NCBI RefSeq assembly: GCF_048268525.1
Contig: NZ_JBLWVH010000004.1
Coordinates: forward strand, 62,001-126,000
From: Maricaulis sp048268525
GTDB lineage: Bacteria > Pseudomonadota > Alphaproteobacteria > Caulobacterales > Maricaulaceae
DNA: 64,000 nucleotides
Direction of reading: 5' to 3'
Both the position numbers and the translations under genes were made by a program. Shown one piece after another: positions 61,111 through 64,000 of this stretch; position 1 is the stretch's first letter, and the number at the start of each line of letters is the position of its first letter. The notes under the pieces were generated by a model. It was not told the DNA's origin. It was given only the letters and a program-made list of their open reading frames with translations, and did not search any database.

Positions 61111-61779
61111 CTATTCGGCCTTGGGACCACCGAACAGGGTTTCCAGGTCGATCTCCGCCTCCTCGGCCGGCTTTTCTTCCGACTGGTGCAGGTCTTCCTG
61201 GGCTTTCAGCGTGTCGGTCAGCAGCTCGGGATTTTCTTCCTCGAGCTTGCGGCGACGGGCCGAGGCCTTCTTGACCTGCTCGTCGAGATCGATCTGCGTA
61301 CACAGACCCAGCGAAACCGGGTCGGTCGGCTTGATGTTGGACGAGTTCCAGTGACTGCGCTCGCGCACGGCCTGGATCGTCGTCTTGGTCGTGCCGATCA
61401 GCTTGGAGATCTGGGCATCGGCCAGTTCCGGGTGATTGCGGACCAGCCAGGCAATGGCGTCCGGGCGGTTCTGGCGGCGCGACAGCGGCGTATAGCGCGG
61501 GCCACGACGCTTGGCCGGCTGGTGGAGGCCGGAGTATTTCGGCTTCACCACCGTCATCCGGTACTTGTCGCTGTTCTCGGCTTTCTCGATCTCTTCACGC
61601 GTCAGCTGACCGTTGGAGATCGGGTCGGCGCCGCGGACACCGACAGCAACGTCGCCATCAGCAATGCCCTTCACTTCGAGCGGATGCAGGCCGCAGAAAT
61701 CGGCGATCTGGTCGAAGGTCAGCGAGGTGTTGTCGACGAGCCAGACGGCCGTCGCTTTCGGCATCAGGATCTCGGTCAT
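61111..61779 (-). CDS. trcR: Cell-cycle transcriptional regulator TrcR (DUF1013)
   Basis: 222 residues from ATG 61779, behind GGGAG. The conserved core MPKATAVWLVDNTSLTFDQI, ADFCGLHPLEVKGIADGDVA, AKRRGPRYTPLSRRQNRPDA and ISKLIGTTKTTIQAVRERSHW is DUF1013, named TrcR in Caulobacter, where it binds promoters and RNA polymerase during the cell cycle. The segment DAQISKLIGTTKTTIQAV looks like a helix-turn-helix. C-terminal 60 residues are acidic and helical. Preceded by an unusual leader with a terminator. Confidence 0.93.
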   Translation of the reverse strand: MTEILMPKATAVWLVDNTSLTFDQIADFCGLHPLEVKGIADGDVAVGVRGADPISNGQLTREEIEKAENSDKYRMTVVKPKYSGLHQPAKRRGPRYTPLSRRQNRPDAIAWLVRNHPELADAQISKLIGTTKTTIQAVRERSHWNSSNIKPTDPVSLGLCTQIDLDEQVKKASARRRKLEEENPELLTDTLKAQEDLHQSEEKPAEEAEIDLETLFGGPKAE

Positions 61780-61804
61780 GATCTCAGCTCCCAAGGGAAA
61801 AATT

Positions 61805-61882
61805 TTAAGGGCACAAAAACAAGAAAAGCCCGACGCGGCGGCCGGGCTTGGGCTTCCGACGCTGGAGGCAGGTCTGCACCAT
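61805..61882 (-). other. Short ORF in the trcR leader
   Basis: Minus-strand frame from ATG 61882 to TAA 61805, 25 codons, MVQTCLQRRKPKPGRR then a hydrophobic end. It spans the leader terminator and ends just after its U-run. There is no good Shine-Dalgarno sequence, and part of its composition follows from the hairpin itself, so translation is doubtful. Confidence 0.3.
61812..61849 (-). terminator. Intrinsic terminator within the trcR leader (attenuator candidate)
   Basis: On the minus strand AAGCCCG-N10-CGGGCTT followed by TTCTTGTTTTTG. It lies 33-70 bases before the trcR start and downstream of a good promoter at 61899-61927, so transcripts from that promoter must pass it. It could instead end the upstream oxidoreductase transcript. 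Confidence 0.75.
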
Positions 61883-61898
61883 CCAGCGATTTGATGCA

Positions 61899-61927
61899 TT
61901 TATAACGCAGACCGGGGCCGCTGCAAA
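61899..61927 (-). promoter_or_regulatory. Promoter of trcR
   Basis: Minus strand TTTGCA, 17-base spacer, TATAAA; predicted start near 61892, giving a leader of about 110 bases before trcR. Confidence 0.55.
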
Positions 61928-61946
61928 GCCGGGCCGCCTGCACAAT

Positions 61947-62945
61947 TCAGCAAAGCAGAAGTATTTTTCCAGCATGCTCGCCGGAATCGAGCCGTTCGTG
62001 TGCGGAGCGTACATCGTCAAGATCAAAGCGGCTGTCGATGAGCGGCCGCATCTTCCCGTCCGCGATCCAGGGCCAGACCGTCTCGCGAACAGCGGCGGCC
62101 AGACGGGCCTTCTCCTCGACCGGGCGGGCCCGCAGGGTCGAGCCGGTCAGGGTGATCCGCTTGAGCATGACCCGCATCAGGTCGACCTCGACCCGGCTGC
62201 CGGCCAGAAAGGCGATCGAGACGATCCGCGCCCCGACCCGGGCGCAATTGATATTCTTCTGGACATAGCCGCCACCGACCATGTCGAGAATGACATCGGC
62301 CCCGCCCGCTTCGGTCACCACCGTCTCGAAATCGGTGTCGCGGTAGTTGATGGCGATATCGGCGCCAAGCTGACGGCATTGCGTGACCTTCTCGGGGGTA
62401 CCAGCTGTCGCGATCACCCGCGCCCCGGCCGCCTTGGCCAGCTGGATCGCGGTCGAGCCGATGCCGCTTGTGCCGCCATGGACCAGAAGTGTTTCGTCTC
62501 GCGACAAGGCGCCAGTCTCAAACACATTCGTCCAGACCGTGAAGACCGTTTCCGGCAAACCGGCCGCATCCTCCACCGGCAGCCCGTCCGGCACAGGCAG
62601 CACCGACCCGGCAGGCGCCACGGAATACGCCGCATATCCGCCGCCGGCGACCAGGGCACAGACAGCCTCACCGACCTTGTACCCGGTCACGCCCTCACCC
62701 AGCGCCTCGACATGGCCGGCGACTTCCAGGCCCAGCCCCTCCGGCGCGCCGGGCGGGGCTGGATAGAAGCCCAGACGTTCGACCTGGTCGGGCCGGTTGA
62801 CCCCGCAGGCGGTGTTGCGGATCAGGATTTCACCGGCAGTTGGCGTCGGCACGGGGCGCGCGACCACGTCCAGCACGTCAGGCCCGCCGGGCTCGCGCGC
62901 GATTACGATACGGTTCACTTCGGGCTTCATCTCAGTCTCGGTCAT
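61947..62945 (-). CDS. NAD(P)H quinone oxidoreductase (zinc-free MDR, PIG3 type)
   Basis: 332 residues of the medium-chain dehydrogenase superfamily without zinc ligands. ACGVNRPDQVERLGFYPAPPG, ETVFTVWTNVF, LVHGGTSGIGSTAIQLAKAAG (NADPH site) and VILDMVGGGYVQKNI are typical of TP53I3/PIG3-like quinone reductases. GGAGG lies ten bases before the ATG. Divergent from the DUF1192 gene. Confidence 0.92.
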   Translation of the reverse strand: MTETEMKPEVNRIVIAREPGGPDVLDVVARPVPTPTAGEILIRNTACGVNRPDQVERLGFYPAPPGAPEGLGLEVAGHVEALGEGVTGYKVGEAVCALVAGGGYAAYSVAPAGSVLPVPDGLPVEDAAGLPETVFTVWTNVFETGALSRDETLLVHGGTSGIGSTAIQLAKAAGARVIATAGTPEKVTQCRQLGADIAINYRDTDFETVVTEAGGADVILDMVGGGYVQKNINCARVGARIVSIAFLAGSRVEVDLMRVMLKRITLTGSTLRARPVEEKARLAAAVRETVWPWIADGKMRPLIDSRFDLDDVRSAHERLDSGEHAGKILLLC

Positions 62946-63006
62946 GGGACTTTGGCCTCCATCGCGCTATTATCTACCTGCACAAAGCTCATGTGGAGGC
63001 CAGACC

Positions 63007-63204
63007 ATGTTTCACGACGAGGAAAGCATCGCAAGCCAGCGCGCCAAACAAGGCATCATTCCGGGCGAGGATCTGAGCGCCCTGTCGCTGGACGATCTGG
63101 CCGAACGGCGCACCGTGCTGGAGGCCGAAATCGCACGGATCGACGAGATCACTGACAAAAAGAAGGCCGGTTTGAACGCAGCCGACGCCGTGTTTAAGTT
63201 TTGA
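63007..63204 (+). CDS. DUF1192 family small protein
   Basis: 65 residues from ATG 63007, with GGAGG seven bases upstream. MFHDEESIASQRAKQGIIPG, then the coiled-coil LAERRTVLEAEIARIDEITDK and a terminal NAADAVFKF, the DUF1192 pattern. Function unknown; the family is alphaproteobacterial and often near rcdA. Confidence 0.85.
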   Translation: MFHDEESIASQRAKQGIIPGEDLSALSLDDLAERRTVLEAEIARIDEITDKKKAGLNAADAVFKF

Positions 63205-63243
63205 TCAAACTCTTTGGGCACTGTGTGGCCCAAGCCTTGCTAC

Positions 63244-63282
63244 GATTCGCCCATCATCCGTGATCGACGCACAAATGGACTC
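63244..63282 (+). promoter_or_regulatory. Two CcrM (GANTC) sites just upstream of the RcdA-like gene
   Basis: GATTC at 63244-63248 and GACTC at 63278-63282, 34 bases apart and directly before ATG 63286. In Caulobacterales, CcrM methylation of such sites can time transcription through the cell cycle. Confidence 0.4.
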
Positions 63283-63285
63283 GCA

Positions 63286-63813
63286 ATGACCGATAGTCAG
63301 ACACCGACCCTCTTCCCCGCCGGCGGCGCGCCTGCCGCCCGGGCCCAGGACTTCGCCGCTTCGGAAATGTTCCAGAAGCTGTTCCGCGAAGGCATGGACA
63401 TGGTGGAAGAGACGGCCAGCTATCTGGACGGGCCAGGGCGCGATGATTCCAAGTCGCTGGATCGCGCCGGGGCGCTCTCCTATGCGACCGAGAGCATGAA
63501 GCTGACCACGCGCCTGATGCAGGCTGCCTCCTGGCTGCTGGCCCAGCGGGCTGTCGCCGAAGGCGAAATGTCGGCCGAGGCGGCAACGGATGGCAAATAC
63601 CGGCTCACCGCCGATCGTCCGGGCGAAAACCTGTGGCCGGAAGGCGAAACCCCGCCGGCCGTGCTGGGCGACCTGGTACGCCGCTCACGCTCGCTCTATG
63701 CCCGCCTCAAGCGGATTGATGACAATCTCTATGTCGATGGCGTGATCGAAGCGGAAGCCAATCCGGTCGCCGACCAGATGGCCATGCTGCGCGGGGCCTT
63801 CGGCCAGCGCTGA
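63286..63813 (+). CDS. rcdA: DUF1465 protein, RcdA-like ClpXP adaptor
   Basis: 175 residues. The core FQKLFREGMDMVEETASYLD, ALSYATESMKLTTRLMQAAS, WLLAQRAVAEGEMS matches DUF1465; in Caulobacter this family is RcdA, which helps ClpXP degrade CtrA at the G1-S transition (family link from memory). ATG 63286; the ribosome binding site is weak (GGAC). Disordered first 25 and last 15 residues fit RcdA. Convergent with rpmE. Confidence 0.82.
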   Translation: MTDSQTPTLFPAGGAPAARAQDFAASEMFQKLFREGMDMVEETASYLDGPGRDDSKSLDRAGALSYATESMKLTTRLMQAASWLLAQRAVAEGEMSAEAATDGKYRLTADRPGENLWPEGETPPAVLGDLVRRSRSLYARLKRIDDNLYVDGVIEAEANPVADQMAMLRGAFGQR

Positions 63814-63847
63814 CGATTGCAGCGACGCCCAAGCGTCACAGCGAACA

Positions 63848-63885
63848 GAAAAAAGGCCCGCTCCAATTGGAACGGGCCTTTTTCT
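63848..63885. terminator. Bidirectional terminator between rcdA and rpmE
   Basis: AAAAAAGGCCCGCTCC-AATT-GGAACGGGCCTTTTTCTT: stem of ten pairs with one mismatch, flanked by A- and T-runs. Confidence 0.92.
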
Positions 63886-63908
63886 TGTCGCGAAGGACGT
63901 CGATAAGC

Positions 63909-64000
63909 TTACGCGAAGCCCTTGAACTTGTCCTTGAAGCGCGAAACGCGGCCGCCACGGTCCAGCAGGTGCTGGTTGCCGCCGGTCCAGGCCGGGTGCG
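63909..64000 (-). CDS. rpmE: 50S ribosomal protein L31, C-terminal part (cut by window edge)
   Basis: The visible last 30 codons read HPAWTGGNQHLLDRGGRV then SRFKDKFKGFA and TAA, the C-terminus of alphaproteobacterial L31. The start lies beyond base 64000. Convergent with the RcdA-like gene across a shared terminator. Confidence 0.92.
   Translation of the reverse strand, partial: HPAWTGGNQHLLDRGGRVSRFKDKFKGFA

Noticed and set aside
61805..61882. Real leader peptide gene for trcR
   Set aside because: Kept only as a low-confidence feature: no Shine-Dalgarno sequence, and the Lys-Pro-Gly and Gly-Leu-Phe stretches follow automatically from translating the terminator stem and U-run.

Overview
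The window looks like chromosomal DNA of a stalked or budding marine alphaproteobacterium of the Caulobacterales/Hyphomonadaceae group, most probably Maricaulis or a close relative. The evidence is high GC by eye, many TonB-dependent receptors, a lone motA, a Cys-poor 41-residue rpmJ, and homologues of the Caulobacter cell-cycle and nucleoid proteins GapR (DUF2312), TrcR (DUF1013) and RcdA (DUF1465). This assignment comes from gene content only. I see no insertion sequence, prophage, integrase or CRISPR array. The window cuts through a TonB receptor gene at its left end and rpmE at its right end.

Layout, left to right. 1-2.4 kb: 5' part of a TonB receptor gene, tRNA-Val(GAC), an Stf0-type sulfotransferase. 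2.4-8.3 kb: mrp, then on the minus strand a complete vitamin B12 uptake operon (btuB-btuF-btuC-btuD order of transcription) headed by a clear cobalamin riboswitch. 8.3-17.2 kb: WecG/TagA glycosyltransferase, mnmC with an RBBP9-type hydrolase, motA with a strong terminator, an MFS exporter, and a minus-strand operon of two tandem DUF1194 (vWA-like) exported proteins plus an MltB-type transglycosylase. 17.2-22.5 kb: Fe-dependent alcohol dehydrogenase, a secreted protein of unknown function and an 860-residue TonB receptor, separated by perfect GC-rich hairpins; then rpmJ with a near-consensus promoter. 22.6-31.9 kb: HAD phosphatase, two acyl-CoA dehydrogenases, a MASE1/CHASE-like/PAS histidine kinase with an Rcp1-like receiver, TPR protein, hydrolase, gapR and two small unknowns. 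32-38.2 kb: an NtrC-family regulator divergent from a CPBP protease across a symmetrical operator-like site, a hydrolase, and a membrane protein/DesK-like kinase/NarL-type regulator operon. 38.3-43.6 kb: a small aa3-oxidase subunit IV-like protein and the transhydrogenase operon pntAA-pntAB-pntB, interrupted by two unrelated ORFs, followed by a DUF3995 protein and a small protein made of 11-residue SFPD repeats beside a 112-bp palindromic element. 43.6-54.1 kb: methyltransferase, DUF4269, 2OG-Fe oxygenase, DksA-like, DinB, NatAB-like ABC exporter, rpsU divergent from coq9, metallophosphatase, purEK, a diguanylate cyclase preceded by a CtrA-like site. 54.1-58.3 kb: a four-gene envelope cluster (lipoprotein, membrane protein, secreted protein, Ig-like-repeat/vWA protein). 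58.3-64 kb: ubiX, YdcH-like protein, TPR protein, SDR, trcR with an attenuator-like leader, quinone oxidoreductase, DUF1192, RcdA-like protein, rpmE.

The best candidates for undescribed biology are the four-gene vWA envelope cluster (54.5-58.3 kb), the trcR leader (promoter, short ORF and intrinsic terminator ahead of the gene), the SFPD-repeat protein and its neighbouring palindrome, the pnt operon with two inserted ORFs, the tandem DUF1194/transglycosylase operon, and an rpsU whose conserved start position carries AUC. All assignments were made by reading the sequence; no database search was run.
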